Shown here: positions 29,191-37,709 of the stretch, one piece after another
Numbering within the stretch: the stretch's first letter is position 1
Layout: the number at the start of each line of letters is the position of its first letter
Origin: Rhodanobacter sp.
GTDB taxonomy: Bacteria; Pseudomonadota; Gammaproteobacteria; Xanthomonadales; Rhodanobacteraceae
Direction of reading: 5' to 3'
Length of the DNA stretch: 64,000 bases
NCBI GenBank assembly: GCA_030148505.1
Contig: JASBTI010000004.1
Coordinates: 1 to 64,000 of the forward strand
Position numbers and translations under genes: made by a program
The notes under the pieces: generated by a model
Told to the model about the DNA's origin: nothing
What the model saw: only the letters and a program-made list of their open reading frames with translations
The model's database searches: none

Positions 29191-29205
29191 GCTTCGCTCA
29201 CTTGA

Positions 29206-29221
29206 GATTACATATGTAGTC
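29206..29221. promoter_or_regulatory. BlaI-type operator, proximal
   Basis: GATTAC-ATAT-GTAGTC is a near-perfect palindrome whose TACATATGTA core matches the TACA/TGTA pattern of BlaI/MecI operators. It lies 15 bp before the blaI start codon. A near copy lies 23 bp further upstream. Confidence 0.75.
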
Positions 29222-29228
29222 AATTGAA

Positions 29229-29244
29229 GATTACGAGCGTAATC
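29229..29244. promoter_or_regulatory. BlaI-type operator, distal
   Basis: GATTAC-GAGC-GTAATC is a perfect inverted repeat with the same arms as the proximal site. The two sites are 23 bp apart centre to centre, about two helical turns, so two repressor dimers could bind on one face. The surrounding DNA is clearly AT-rich for this genome. Confidence 0.75.
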
Positions 29245-29335
29245 AAAATAAAGCAAGTCCTGCCGCGAAGTCCGGGATGACGTGTTCTGAGGCCGCTTTG
29301 CTAGGTCGGCATCGGCACTGTCTGCCGGTCGGGAG

Positions 29336-30727
29336 TTATGGCTGTGCGGATACCCGCGTGCCGGTTATCTGGATGATTTTGCGAGATAGCGTCTTGCCGT
29401 CCTCACCCCAGGCGCGCAGGCGGTAACGGCCCGGCCGCAGATACAGTTTGCTGCCGCTGTTGGGTTTGAGGAAGGCGTAGCGATCCGCGGCGACCGCGTC
29501 CGCTGCTTCGTCGAGGTACTGCGCTTCCACCACGCAGGGCAGCGTGGTGCGGCATAGCGAGGTGCTGACCGGATAGGACGAGCGCTGCCCCTCCAATGCC
29601 AGCCACCCCGGGCGGTGCATGAGATTCAGATTTGGCGTGATGAAGGAGAATCGTGTGGTGTCCCGCAGCAGCAAGGTCCGGTTGTCCAGTCGCGTCCCAT
29701 AGCGGCTTTCATCGCCGAAGGACTCGAGGCTGACCGATGGCGGCAAGATCACATTGAGGTTGTACAGGGCTGGTTGATCGCTCCACGGCTTGCCGTCGCC
29801 ACGCCGCACGAGGACCACCGGACCTTTCGGATGAAAACGATCGACCAGTTGGCGATAGGCTCCGGACGGACTCAGCGTATCTTCCAGGAATTCGGTCTGA
29901 TCGATCGATAGCGGATCGAAACCGCTCATCTCCTGCAGCTGCATCGCCATCGGCTTTACGCTGCCAAGACGGCCACGGGCCTTGTCGATGTGTGCATAAC
30001 CGGCGTGCACGAACAGGCGCGCACCGGGGTCTTTCGCAAATACCTTGCGGTACAGATTCTCCGCCTGAGCGGTTTCACGTGCCTGTGTCGAGCCGCCAGC
30101 CGCGTCGTACGAAACCACGGTAAAGCCAAGCTTGATGGCCTCGCGAATGATCTCGCCGTACAACGCTTCGTGCAGGTACTCGGTGCCGCTGGCGTTTACC
30201 GGATAGCCACGGTGCATCAGGTCCGGGTCATCGGTCAGGGCTTCGGCCGCGAAGTAGTTGAAACCTAGCGCGCGCAACCGTGGCAACAGCGCCAGCGTAA
30301 GCACACGGGTGTGGGCATTGTGATGCGCCTCGTTGATCATCACCAGGCGACGACCCGCGGCCAGTCGGGTGATCACCTGAACTGCATCGCGTGCCTCCCA
30401 GTCGGCAGCGGTGGGCAGGACCACGTCCGGGGGTATGCGACTTTTCAGGGGGAACGCCAGAATCGCTTGATCGTACAGTCCCAGTTCGCTTTCGGCCGAG
30501 GCAAACAACTGCAACGCCAGACGCTGTTCGGGCGCAGACAACGATGGTATCGCGTCGTTCAAATAGGTAAGGCGCGCCAGCGCGTTGGGTTGGCGTTTCA
30601 GCGCACGGAAAAGTGCCCGTTCGGTATGGTTGAACGATTGCGCGGCGACGGCCATGGGAATTAGCAGGGCGGCAAGGCCGGTGAGCAGCGAGCGAACTCT
30701 TGTGGATATAGACCTGTGGGCGATCAT
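29336..30727 (-). CDS. Exported protein, possibly ChaN/EreA-like
   Basis: A 463-aa protein with a signal peptide (RSLLTGLAALLIPMAVAAQ). Residues around 130-260 carry RLVMINEAHHNAHTRVLTLALLP, NYFAAEAL, HAGYAHIDKARG, a pattern of His and Glu reminiscent of haem-binding ChaN or erythromycin-esterase-like proteins. The C-terminal third looks like a beta-rich domain (LYLRPGRYRLRAWGEDGK). The precise function is not recognised. The ATG at 30727 follows GAGGT. It is divergent from the DadA-like gene. Confidence 0.65.
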   Translation of the reverse strand: MIAHRSISTRVRSLLTGLAALLIPMAVAAQSFNHTERALFRALKRQPNALARLTYLNDAIPSLSAPEQRLALQLFASAESELGLYDQAILAFPLKSRIPPDVVLPTAADWEARDAVQVITRLAAGRRLVMINEAHHNAHTRVLTLALLPRLRALGFNYFAAEALTDDPDLMHRGYPVNASGTEYLHEALYGEIIREAIKLGFTVVSYDAAGGSTQARETAQAENLYRKVFAKDPGARLFVHAGYAHIDKARGRLGSVKPMAMQLQEMSGFDPLSIDQTEFLEDTLSPSGAYRQLVDRFHPKGPVVLVRRGDGKPWSDQPALYNLNVILPPSVSLESFGDESRYGTRLDNRTLLLRDTTRFSFITPNLNLMHRPGWLALEGQRSSYPVSTSLCRTTLPCVVEAQYLDEAADAVAADRYAFLKPNSGSKLYLRPGRYRLRAWGEDGKTLSRKIIQITGTRVSAQP

Positions 30728-30815
30728 ATGAGCGACCTCGGTGATGTGCACTGTGACATGCCGGTGCGACAACTTTTCGCCACCGAATCGACAAGAATCC
30801 CGCCATAATCGGCAG

Positions 30816-32075
30816 ATGCACACGATGCGCAGCGATGTACTGATTCTTGGTGGCGGAGTGATCGGCCTTGCCTGTGCCCTGTATCTTCTGAAAGCAGGCG
30901 CCAGCGTGCGCATACTGGAACAGGGTACCCCCGGCTGCGGCAGTTCGCACGGTAATTGCGGCACGATAACGCCCAGCCATGCTCCACCGCTGTCGATGCC
31001 GGGCATGCTGGGTGTGGCCATGCGCGCGATGTTGAGAGCCGACGGGCCGCTGTACATCAATCCGCGGCTTGACAGTGCCCGATTACGTTGGCTTCTTGGC
31101 TTTGCGCGGCGATGCAACTGGCGTGATTTTATGCAGGCTGCGATGGCCCGTTCGGTCATCTTGCAACGCTCGCATCATCTGCTCGGTCAACTGATCAATG
31201 AGGACAAGCTCGATTGCGAGTTTACCCGGGAGGGGTTGCTTTACATATACCGTACCGAAAAGCAGAAGAAATCCGACGAGCGGAGCCATATCGACATGCT
31301 GGATCGTCTTGGTGTCAGCGTGCAGCGGCTGAATGGCGAAGAGGTGCAGTCGATGGAGCCGGCGTTGCGGCCGAAGATGGCGGGTGGCCTGTTTCATCCC
31401 GACGATGCGCAACTTCGACCGGATCGCTATGTGATCGAACTGGCGCGCCGTGTGCGCGAGCTCGGCGGCGTGATCGAGACGGGCACACGAATTGAAGGGT
31501 TTACCACCGGTGACGGGCAGATTCTCAAGGTCAATAGTGACCGTGGCGCGTTCGCCGGAGATCGTGTGTTGCTGGCGCTGGGGGCATGGTCGCCGTTGCT
31601 GGGATCCAAGCTGGGTCTGCACCTGCCCATGCAGCCGGGCAAAGGATACTCCCTAACCTACAGCCGCCCGACACGGTCACCGCGGCATGCCTTGGTGCTG
31701 CGCGAAGCCTCTGTATGCGTTACGTCGTGGGGCAGTGGTTACCGGCTTGGCAGTACGATGGAATTTTCCGGCTATGCCGAAGGCCTCAATCGCTCACGAC
31801 TCGAGGCCTTGCGGCGGGGTGCGGCGACATGCCTGCAGGTTCCGGAAGGTCCCGAGCTGCTCGAGGAGTGGTGGGGCTGGCGGCCGATGAGTGTGGATGA
31901 GGTACCGATCATCGGCCCGAGTACGCGTTGGTCGAATCTCATGTATGCCACTGCACACGGCATGCTGGGTGTCAGCATGTCGGCAGCTACCGGCGAATTG
32001 ATTACCGCGATGCTCGGTGGGCCGCCTTCGCCGATCGATGAGAAAGCCTACGCACCCGCGCGTTTTGCGCTGTAA
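30816..32075 (+). CDS. DadA-like FAD-dependent amino acid dehydrogenase
   Basis: A 419-aa flavoprotein of the DAO family. The FAD motif is LILGGGVIGLACALYLL at the N terminus, followed by LEQGTPGCGSSHGNCG. The C terminus has GWRPMSVDEVPIIGPS and the flavin-contact ATAHGMLGVSMSAATGELI. It resembles D-amino acid and D-hydroxyproline dehydrogenases; the substrate is unresolved. No hydroxyproline epimerase or other dad gene is adjacent. The ATG at 30816 lacks a clear Shine-Dalgarno, and the ATG at 30825 is possible. Confidence 0.82.
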   Translation: MHTMRSDVLILGGGVIGLACALYLLKAGASVRILEQGTPGCGSSHGNCGTITPSHAPPLSMPGMLGVAMRAMLRADGPLYINPRLDSARLRWLLGFARRCNWRDFMQAAMARSVILQRSHHLLGQLINEDKLDCEFTREGLLYIYRTEKQKKSDERSHIDMLDRLGVSVQRLNGEEVQSMEPALRPKMAGGLFHPDDAQLRPDRYVIELARRVRELGGVIETGTRIEGFTTGDGQILKVNSDRGAFAGDRVLLALGAWSPLLGSKLGLHLPMQPGKGYSLTYSRPTRSPRHALVLREASVCVTSWGSGYRLGSTMEFSGYAEGLNRSRLEALRRGAATCLQVPEGPELLEEWWGWRPMSVDEVPIIGPSTRWSNLMYATAHGMLGVSMSAATGELITAMLGGPPSPIDEKAYAPARFAL

Positions 32076-32260
32076 CGCCAGGAAGGTTTCGATCACTACG
32101 ACGTGGCTCGACAAGACGAAGGTGGATATCGTCACCGGTCAGCAGCCTGTGGGGCCGCGCGGCCAGCAAGGCTGGTCTGAGGTCGACCTTGACGTGACTG
32201 TGGCGATCCATCCGACCTCGGCGGAAGAACTGATACTGATGGACTGAGTACAATGCCAGC

Positions 32261-33040
32261 ATGGCCAACTTTACCCTGCAGCGCGGCAACACGCCGTTGT
32301 TGATCAGTCTGCCGCATGACGGCAGTGCGATACCCGCCGCTGTGGCCGCGCGGATGAGCCCATCGGCCCGGCGTTCGCCCGACACCGACTGGCATGTCGG
32401 GCGCCTGTACGGGTCGCTGGCCCAGCACCTGGGAGCAAGCCTGCTGAAGCCGTTGAACTCACGCTACGTGGTCGATCTCAACCGCCCCGCAGATGGGCAT
32501 GCGTTGTATCCGGGGCAGAGCGAGACCAGCGTGGTGCCAACCATCGGTTTCGACGGCGAGCCGCTGTACCGGGATCATGCCGAACCCGGCGCGATCGAGG
32601 TGCAGCAACGGATTGCGGAATTCTGGCAGCCTTATCATCAGGCGCTGGCGCAGGAGTTGGCACGGCTCTGCGCCGAACATGGGCGGGCGGTGTTGTGGGA
32701 AGGGCACTCTATTCGCAGCCGAGTGCCGATGCTGTTCGAGGGACGCCTGCCTGATTTCAGTATCGGAACGGCCTCGGGTGCCAGTTGCAAGCCGTCGCTG
32801 CAGGATGCCTTGCAGGCCTGTCTGGCATCGCAGTCGCGCTTCAGTTTTGCTGTAAATGGGCGCTTCAAGGGCGGCTATATCACCCGTCATTATGGACGGC
32901 CCGACAGCGGCGTGCAGGCGGTGCAGCTGGAGTTGGCGCAGCAGACCTACATGGACGAAGAAAGCTTCGACTATGACCCGGCCAGGGCGATCGCGGTGCA
33001 GGCGCTGATCCGGCAATTGTTGCAGATTACGCTGGCTTGA
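32261..33040 (+). CDS. hutG: N-formylglutamate deformylase
   Basis: Releases formate from N-formyl-L-glutamate, the last step of one histidine degradation route. The 259-aa protein has LISLPHDGSAIP, SPDTDWHVGRLY, VVDLNRPADG, WEGHSIRSRVPMLFEG and QAVQLELAQQTYMDE, all hallmarks of HutG. No other hut gene is in the window. In this context the enzyme could equally serve another N-formyl amino acid. The ATG at 32261 begins MANFTLQRGN. Confidence 0.9.
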   Translation: MANFTLQRGNTPLLISLPHDGSAIPAAVAARMSPSARRSPDTDWHVGRLYGSLAQHLGASLLKPLNSRYVVDLNRPADGHALYPGQSETSVVPTIGFDGEPLYRDHAEPGAIEVQQRIAEFWQPYHQALAQELARLCAEHGRAVLWEGHSIRSRVPMLFEGRLPDFSIGTASGASCKPSLQDALQACLASQSRFSFAVNGRFKGGYITRHYGRPDSGVQAVQLELAQQTYMDEESFDYDPARAIAVQALIRQLLQITLA

Positions 33041-33076
33041 GTCCGGGTCCGGGCCGATGGCGAGGGAAGGTGATCT

Positions 33077-33502
33077 TCAGGCGTTGGCTGGCAGGGCGGC
33101 GATGCATTTCAGTTCGATCGCGATCGGGGTAGGCAAGGTGCTGATGCCCACGGTGGTGCGGCAGGCGTCGACCCCGGCGAAGTGTTCCGCATAAAGTCGG
33201 TTATAGGTGGCGAAGTGGCGCGGTAGATCGGTTATGAAGACGGTGATGTCGACCAGGTCGCCCCACGTCGCCCCGCTCGCCTGGAGCACCGCATGCACAT
33301 TGGCAAACACTTGCCGGCACTGCGCTTCGAAGTCGTAGCCGGTCAACGTGCCGTCGTCGTCGTGCACGTTGCCCGCGATGTGGCCGTCACCCGGTCGCCG
33401 CGGTCCGATGCCAGACAGGAACAGCAGGTTTCCGACGCGCCGTGCATGCGGATAGGCGCCGACCGGAGTCGGCGCGGCATCGGTGCGGATGCTTCCACTC
33501 AT
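33077..33502 (-). CDS. RidA family protein, probable 2-aminomuconate deaminase
   Basis: A 141-aa YjgF/RidA-fold protein. GAYPHARRVGNLLFLSGIGPR at the N terminus and the active-site Arg in DACRTTVG fit the branch of 2-aminomuconate deaminases (AmnD/NbaF type), which release ammonia to form 4-oxalocrotonate. The gene start overlaps the carbonic anhydrase stop by ATGA, and a semialdehyde dehydrogenase lies one gene upstream. This context supports aminomuconate rather than the general imine-deaminase role. The general role remains the alternative. Confidence 0.8.
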   Translation of the reverse strand: MSGSIRTDAAPTPVGAYPHARRVGNLLFLSGIGPRRPGDGHIAGNVHDDDGTLTGYDFEAQCRQVFANVHAVLQASGATWGDLVDITVFITDLPRHFATYNRLYAEHFAGVDACRTTVGISTLPTPIAIELKCIAALPANA

Positions 33503-34209
33503 GACGTTGCAGCCGGCACCCGGAGCAGTCTTTGCAGCGCCTTCTCATAGGCCGGTTGCAGCTCGGCCCGGGAATCGACGTGCATGTTCAGATCGCTCAT
33601 GTGACCATTGTCCAGGCTGTAGCACCAGGCGTGGACCGACAGCTTCTGACCGCGTTCCCAGGCATCCATCACCATCGTCGTGCGGCAGACGTTGGTGACC
33701 TGCTCGATCGCGTTGAGTTCGCACAGGCGGGCGTTGCGCAAGGACATCAGATCCAGTCCGGCCAGCATCGAGGCGTGCTTTTCCGCTACATCGCCGACAT
33801 GGCGCAGCCAGTTGTCGACCAGACCGAGCCGGCGCTCGTCGAGCACCGCCTGCACCCCGCCGCAGCCATAATGGCCGACGACGATGATGTGCTCGACCTT
33901 GAGGATGTCAACCGCGAACTGGATCGCACTGAGGCAGTTCAGATCGCTGTGTGAGACCACATTGGCCACGTTGCGCTGGACGAAGATCTCGCCCGGCGGC
34001 AGGTCGACGATCTGGGTGGCGGGTACGCGTGAATCGGAACAGCCGATCCACAGGTACTTGGGCGACTGCTGCTTCGCCAGTTGTTCGAAGAAACGAGGAT
34101 CCTGGGCCCGCATTTCGGCTGACCAGCGGCGGTTGCTCTCGAGCAGTTCATGCAGCGGGGCGTTCACGGGGCGGCTCTCATGGCTAGATTTTTCACGGTG
34201 GCTCTCCAT
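33499..34209 (-). CDS. can: Beta-class carbonic anhydrase
   Basis: Interconverts CO2 and bicarbonate. The protein is 236 aa from the ATG at 34209, or 222 aa from a GTG at 34167, which better fits E. coli Can. Zinc ligands are Cys in WIGCSDSRVP, and His and Cys in VVGHYGCGGVQ; the Asp/Arg dyad is in CSDSR. The family ending is DLNMHVDSRAELQPAYEKALQ. It overlaps the upstream aldehyde dehydrogenase stop (TGATG) and the downstream ridA start (ATGA), so it is translationally locked into a catabolic operon. Confidence 0.92.
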   Translation of the reverse strand: MESHREKSSHESRPVNAPLHELLESNRRWSAEMRAQDPRFFEQLAKQQSPKYLWIGCSDSRVPATQIVDLPPGEIFVQRNVANVVSHSDLNCLSAIQFAVDILKVEHIIVVGHYGCGGVQAVLDERRLGLVDNWLRHVGDVAEKHASMLAGLDLMSLRNARLCELNAIEQVTNVCRTTMVMDAWERGQKLSVHAWCYSLDNGHMSDLNMHVDSRAELQPAYEKALQRLLRVPAATS

Positions 34210-35666
34210 CAGTAACGAATACAAATATTTTTCGGTTCGGTGAAGAAATGCAGCGCCTCGGTACCACCTTCGCGGCCGACCCCCGATTGACGCATACCCC
34301 CGAACGGTGTGCGCAGGTCGCGCAACATCCAACAGTTGACCCAGACGATGCCGACCTCGAGCTGGGCGGCAAGCCGGTGGGCGCGGGAAAGGTCCTGGGT
34401 CCATAGCGAGGCGGCCAGCCCATAATGACTGTCATGGGCAATGGACAGTGCCTCGGCTTCATCCTCGAAAGGGATCAGGCTGACCACGGGGCCGAAGATT
34501 TCCTGCTGATGGCTCGATGCCGACGAAGGCAGGCCTTCGAGCACCGTCGGCGCCACAAACCAGCCTTCGGCACAACGCCCGGCCACGCTGAGCGGGTGGC
34601 CACCACACAATATCCGGCCACCCTCGCCGCGTGCTTGTTCAATGCAGTCGAGGACCTTGTCCTGATGTGCCTTGGACACCAGCGCCCCCAGGTCGTTGTC
34701 GGGGTCCTGCGGGTCGCCGACGCGCAAGGCCTGCACCCGCGCGAGATAGTCGCTGCGAAACGCTGCGAAGATCGAGCGTTGCACCAGCAGGCGCGAGCCG
34801 CACAGGCAGATTTCACCCTGATTGGCAAAGCCCGAGCGCACAATGGTATCCATGGCGGCGTCATTGAGATCGGCATCGGCAAACACGATCGTCGGATTCT
34901 TGCCACCCATTTCAAGCGAAATCTTTTTGAACTGCGGCGCGGCTGCCGCCGCTATCAGGGCGCCGGTGGCAGTACTGCCAGTAAACGAGACGGCCTTGAC
35001 CTGCGGATGTTCCACCAGGGATTGACCGACAGTGGCTCCACGTCCCTGTACGATATTCAGCACCCCGGCGGGGAAGCCGGCCTCGATGCTCAGCTGCCCC
35101 AGCAGCGCGGCGCTGCAAGGCGTGATTTCGGAGGGTTTGGCCACCACCGTATTGCCGGTTGCGAGAGCTGGCGCGATTTTCCAGGTAAAGAGATATAGCG
35201 GCAGGTTCCACGGGCTGATGCAACCAACCACGCCCAGTGGTTGGCGCAGCGTATAATTGATGGCGCCGGTATTGGGCGCACCCATGGCCATCGCCTGCGA
35301 CTGGCTGCTCCATGTGCTGACGGCCGCAGCGAAGTAGCGAAGATTGCTGACTGCACGGGGGATGTCGAGCTGACGGGCGAGACTCAATGGCTTGCCGCTG
35401 TCGCGTGATTCCAGTGTGGCGAACTCTTCCTGTCGTGCCTCGACCAGGTCAGCCAGTCGCTGCAGCAGGCGCGCACGCTGTTCAAGCGGGGTGTTCGCCC
35501 AGCCGCTGGCGGCGCGGCTGGCGGCGGCTACGGCTGCCTCGACGTCGGCCACGCTGGAATCCGGGCACTGCGCGAAGATTCTGCCGGTAGCCGGTTCGAA
35601 TACGTCGAGCCAGGCATCACCGACGGCAGCCTGCAGGTGTCCGTCGATCAGGTTGGAAAGGCGCAT
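34209..35666 (-). CDS. Aldehyde dehydrogenase, probable 2-aminomuconic semialdehyde dehydrogenase
   Basis: A 485-aa NAD-dependent aldehyde dehydrogenase. WNLPLYLFTWKIAPALATGN and the catalytic NQGEICLCGSR (Cys of GEIC) match the ALDH8A1/AmnC branch, which oxidises 2-aminomuconic or 2-hydroxymuconic semialdehyde. The general base Glu is in SLEMGGKNP. Neighbouring RidA and SDR genes support the kynurenine (3-hydroxyanthranilate) route. Upstream enzymes (haaO, acmsd, kmo, kynU) are not in the window. Starts at 35666 or 35675 are both possible; neither has a clear ribosome site. Confidence 0.85.
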   Translation of the reverse strand: MRLSNLIDGHLQAAVGDAWLDVFEPATGRIFAQCPDSSVADVEAAVAAASRAASGWANTPLEQRARLLQRLADLVEARQEEFATLESRDSGKPLSLARQLDIPRAVSNLRYFAAAVSTWSSQSQAMAMGAPNTGAINYTLRQPLGVVGCISPWNLPLYLFTWKIAPALATGNTVVAKPSEITPCSAALLGQLSIEAGFPAGVLNIVQGRGATVGQSLVEHPQVKAVSFTGSTATGALIAAAAAPQFKKISLEMGGKNPTIVFADADLNDAAMDTIVRSGFANQGEICLCGSRLLVQRSIFAAFRSDYLARVQALRVGDPQDPDNDLGALVSKAHQDKVLDCIEQARGEGGRILCGGHPLSVAGRCAEGWFVAPTVLEGLPSSASSHQQEIFGPVVSLIPFEDEAEALSIAHDSHYGLAASLWTQDLSRAHRLAAQLEVGIVWVNCWMLRDLRTPFGGMRQSGVGREGGTEALHFFTEPKNICIRY

Positions 35667-35752
35667 GCTGGGCATCGGTGCAAGCTTAAGCCGAGCGCGC
35701 GGGAATTGCACCGAACGCGGGCGTATGGCGTATCCGGGGCGTCAGTCATAAG

Positions 35753-36541
35753 TTACAGCGAGTGCATCCGGCCCCCATCCACAGGCAGGCTGACACCAGT
35801 CACATAACCTGCCGCCGGCGACGCGAGAAAGGCCACCACGGCGGCTGTTTCGGCCGGATCGGCAAAGCGGCCGAGCGGGATTTCCGCGGTCATCTGCTGC
35901 TGCACTTGCTGCTCGCTGCAGCCGGATTTTTGCGCGCGTGCGGCGATAATCTGCTCGATGCGCGGCGTATGGGTGGAACCCGGCAGCACGTTGTTGACGG
36001 TAATGCCGGACGGCGCCAGCTCGAGGGAAAGCGTCTTGGCCCAGCTGGCGACTGCACCGCGCGTGGTATTGGAGACGCCGATACCGGGGATTGGTTCCTT
36101 CACCGAGGTCGAGATGATATTGATGATGCGGCCCCAGCCGGCCTCGCGCATGCCGGGAATGACGGCTTGCGCCAGCACATGATTTGCCAGCAGGTGTTTG
36201 CGGTAGGCATCGAGGAACTCGGCCGGTGTGGCGTCGCTGACGGTTCCGGGAGGGGGTCCGCCAGTGTTGTTGATCAGGATATGTACCGGCGCAGTCGATA
36301 CCAGCGCTTCGGCCCGGCTGCGCAGTGTGTCGGTGTCGGCGGCGTCGGCGCTGATGAAGCCGTGCACCTGGGTATCGTCGATGCGCGGCAGCATCGGAAC
36401 CAGTGCCGCCAATACCTCGCCGCGCCGTGCCAGTACCGTGACGCTGGCGCCAAGTGCGGCCAGCTCGATGGCGCTGGCGCGGCCGATACCTTGCGAAGCG
36501 CCACAGACCAGTGCGTGGCGACCTTTCAGATCCAGATTCAT
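35753..36541 (-). CDS. SDR family protein lacking the catalytic Tyr/Lys pair
   Basis: A 262-aa short-chain dehydrogenase-like protein. The cofactor motif CGASQGIGRA (13-22), ARRGE, and NNTGGPPPG are intact, and the C terminus ends in GYVTGVSLPVDGG. The catalytic YxxxK position is S157-N-T-T-R161, so both Tyr and Lys are replaced. Members with NTGGPPPG and a TTR motif form a recognisable subgroup of unknown activity. GGAG precedes the ATG at 36541. It lies about 86 bp upstream of the aldehyde dehydrogenase on the same strand and probably shares the operon. Confidence 0.85.
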   Translation of the reverse strand: MNLDLKGRHALVCGASQGIGRASAIELAALGASVTVLARRGEVLAALVPMLPRIDDTQVHGFISADAADTDTLRSRAEALVSTAPVHILINNTGGPPPGTVSDATPAEFLDAYRKHLLANHVLAQAVIPGMREAGWGRIINIISTSVKEPIPGIGVSNTTRGAVASWAKTLSLELAPSGITVNNVLPGSTHTPRIEQIIAARAQKSGCSEQQVQQQMTAEIPLGRFADPAETAAVVAFLASPAAGYVTGVSLPVDGGRMHSL

Positions 36542-36560
36542 CCCGTGCTCCCGTGAATTG

Positions 36561-36875
36561 TCAATGCAGCCATAGACGCATGGCCAGTGCGCCGAGCCAG
36601 CACACCCAGCCCAGCCATGGGCTGTAACGCCAGACGCGCTGCCAGCGGTCGATGTCGGTATCAGCCAGGGCGGGCAGTGCGGGTGATCGCAGCGCGTGTT
36701 GCAGGCGAATCCAGGTGCGAAAGCTGCTGGCCTTGCCATGCTCCGGTTCGGCGATGATTTTCCAGTGCTGCGCATAGCGCCCCCGCATCAGGCCGGCGAT
36801 GCGGAACTGCGCAACATAGGACAGCGCAAACAAGCTGATACCCCCGAGCAACAGGGCCAGATACAGGGCAATCAT
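36561..36875 (-). CDS. Small membrane protein, unknown
   Basis: A 104-aa protein with one N-terminal hydrophobic helix (LYLALLLGGISLFALSYVA), a soluble middle with many Arg/His, and a C-terminal helix (LGWVCWLGALAMRLWL). It was not recognised. It overlaps the MalM-like lipoprotein gene by four bases (ATGA) and ends 20 bp before the SDR start. Confidence 0.7.
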   Translation of the reverse strand: MIALYLALLLGGISLFALSYVAQFRIAGLMRGRYAQHWKIIAEPEHGKASSFRTWIRLQHALRSPALPALADTDIDRWQRVWRYSPWLGWVCWLGALAMRLWLH

Positions 36876-37690
36876 GGCTGGCCGCCGTCCTTCGAAGGAC
36901 TGCTGCTATTGCCCCAGGGGAGAGGTAGTACCGTGCGCAGCGTATTCAGTACGCCATCGCCCTCCTGCGCCTTCTTGCAGATGGCGTTGTCCACGGCCTT
37001 GGCATACGTGGAGTTCATCATGCCTATCCACAGGGTGCCGTCGGGACCGTGGGGAATGCTGAAGCTGCCTGCAGAATTCATGTCCAGCGTGGCCTTGGTG
37101 GAAAACGAGGCGGGTGACTGTTCCCAATAGGTCTTGCCCGATTGCTGTTTCGCCGAGCTGTAGACCAGCAAATATCGCGCCCGCGGCTGACTGATCCTGA
37201 TGTCGCCGAAAGCGCCGGTGGTCTCGTCGCTCCAGCCCATGTGCTCGCACAGCCCGACATCCTGCGAATGGATTGGTTGGAAGCCGGCGTCCAGCAAGAC
37301 GATGGTGGGGGCAAACAGGTAGCTGGAATGCAGCCAGCGGCCTGTCAATTCCGATTTGAGCGCGACCCGGTAGGGCAGCTTGACGCCAGTGGGCAGATTG
37401 AAGGCGAGGAAGTAACTTGGTGTTCCATTCAGATTCGCCACCATGCTGCCGCTGCCAAGAACGAATTTTTCCGGTTGCCATGGCAGGGGAGTGCGATAGG
37501 AAAAATCGGCGAAGCTATTGCAGCATGGCGTGGCCTGCTGCAGCTTCTGTCTCGCCAGATCAAGCGCATCGGCGCTGTTCTCCGACGGTGGCCGCAGATT
37601 CGGTGGAATCAACATTTGCACGCTTTGACACCCGCCCAGCAGGAGCGTGAAGGGCAGGATCGAGACAAGGAGAAGGCGTCGGTGCGGCAT
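36872..37690 (-). CDS. MalM-like lipoprotein
   Basis: A 272-aa predicted lipoprotein. The signal ends in LLLGGC (lipidated Cys21), then QSVQMLIPPNLRPP. The main body resembles the MalM family (periplasmic protein of the maltose regulon): CCNSFADFSYRTPLPW, FLAFNLPTGVKLPYRVALKSEL. No maltose gene is nearby, so a role in maltose use is not implied. It is followed by the small membrane protein with an ATGA overlap, and the asnS stop lies 19 bp upstream. Confidence 0.75.
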   Translation of the reverse strand: MPHRRLLLVSILPFTLLLGGCQSVQMLIPPNLRPPSENSADALDLARQKLQQATPCCNSFADFSYRTPLPWQPEKFVLGSGSMVANLNGTPSYFLAFNLPTGVKLPYRVALKSELTGRWLHSSYLFAPTIVLLDAGFQPIHSQDVGLCEHMGWSDETTGAFGDIRISQPRARYLLVYSSAKQQSGKTYWEQSPASFSTKATLDMNSAGSFSIPHGPDGTLWIGMMNSTYAKAVDNAICKKAQEGDGVLNTLRTVLPLPWGNSSSPSKDGGQP

Positions 37691-37709
37691 GGTTTGTCGG
37701 TAACGGGGC

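Noticed and set aside
30816-36541. A hydroxyproline degradation cluster (DadA-like, ALDH, RidA)
   Set aside because: No hydroxyproline epimerase or deaminase is present, and the DadA-like gene is on the other strand, separated by hutG.
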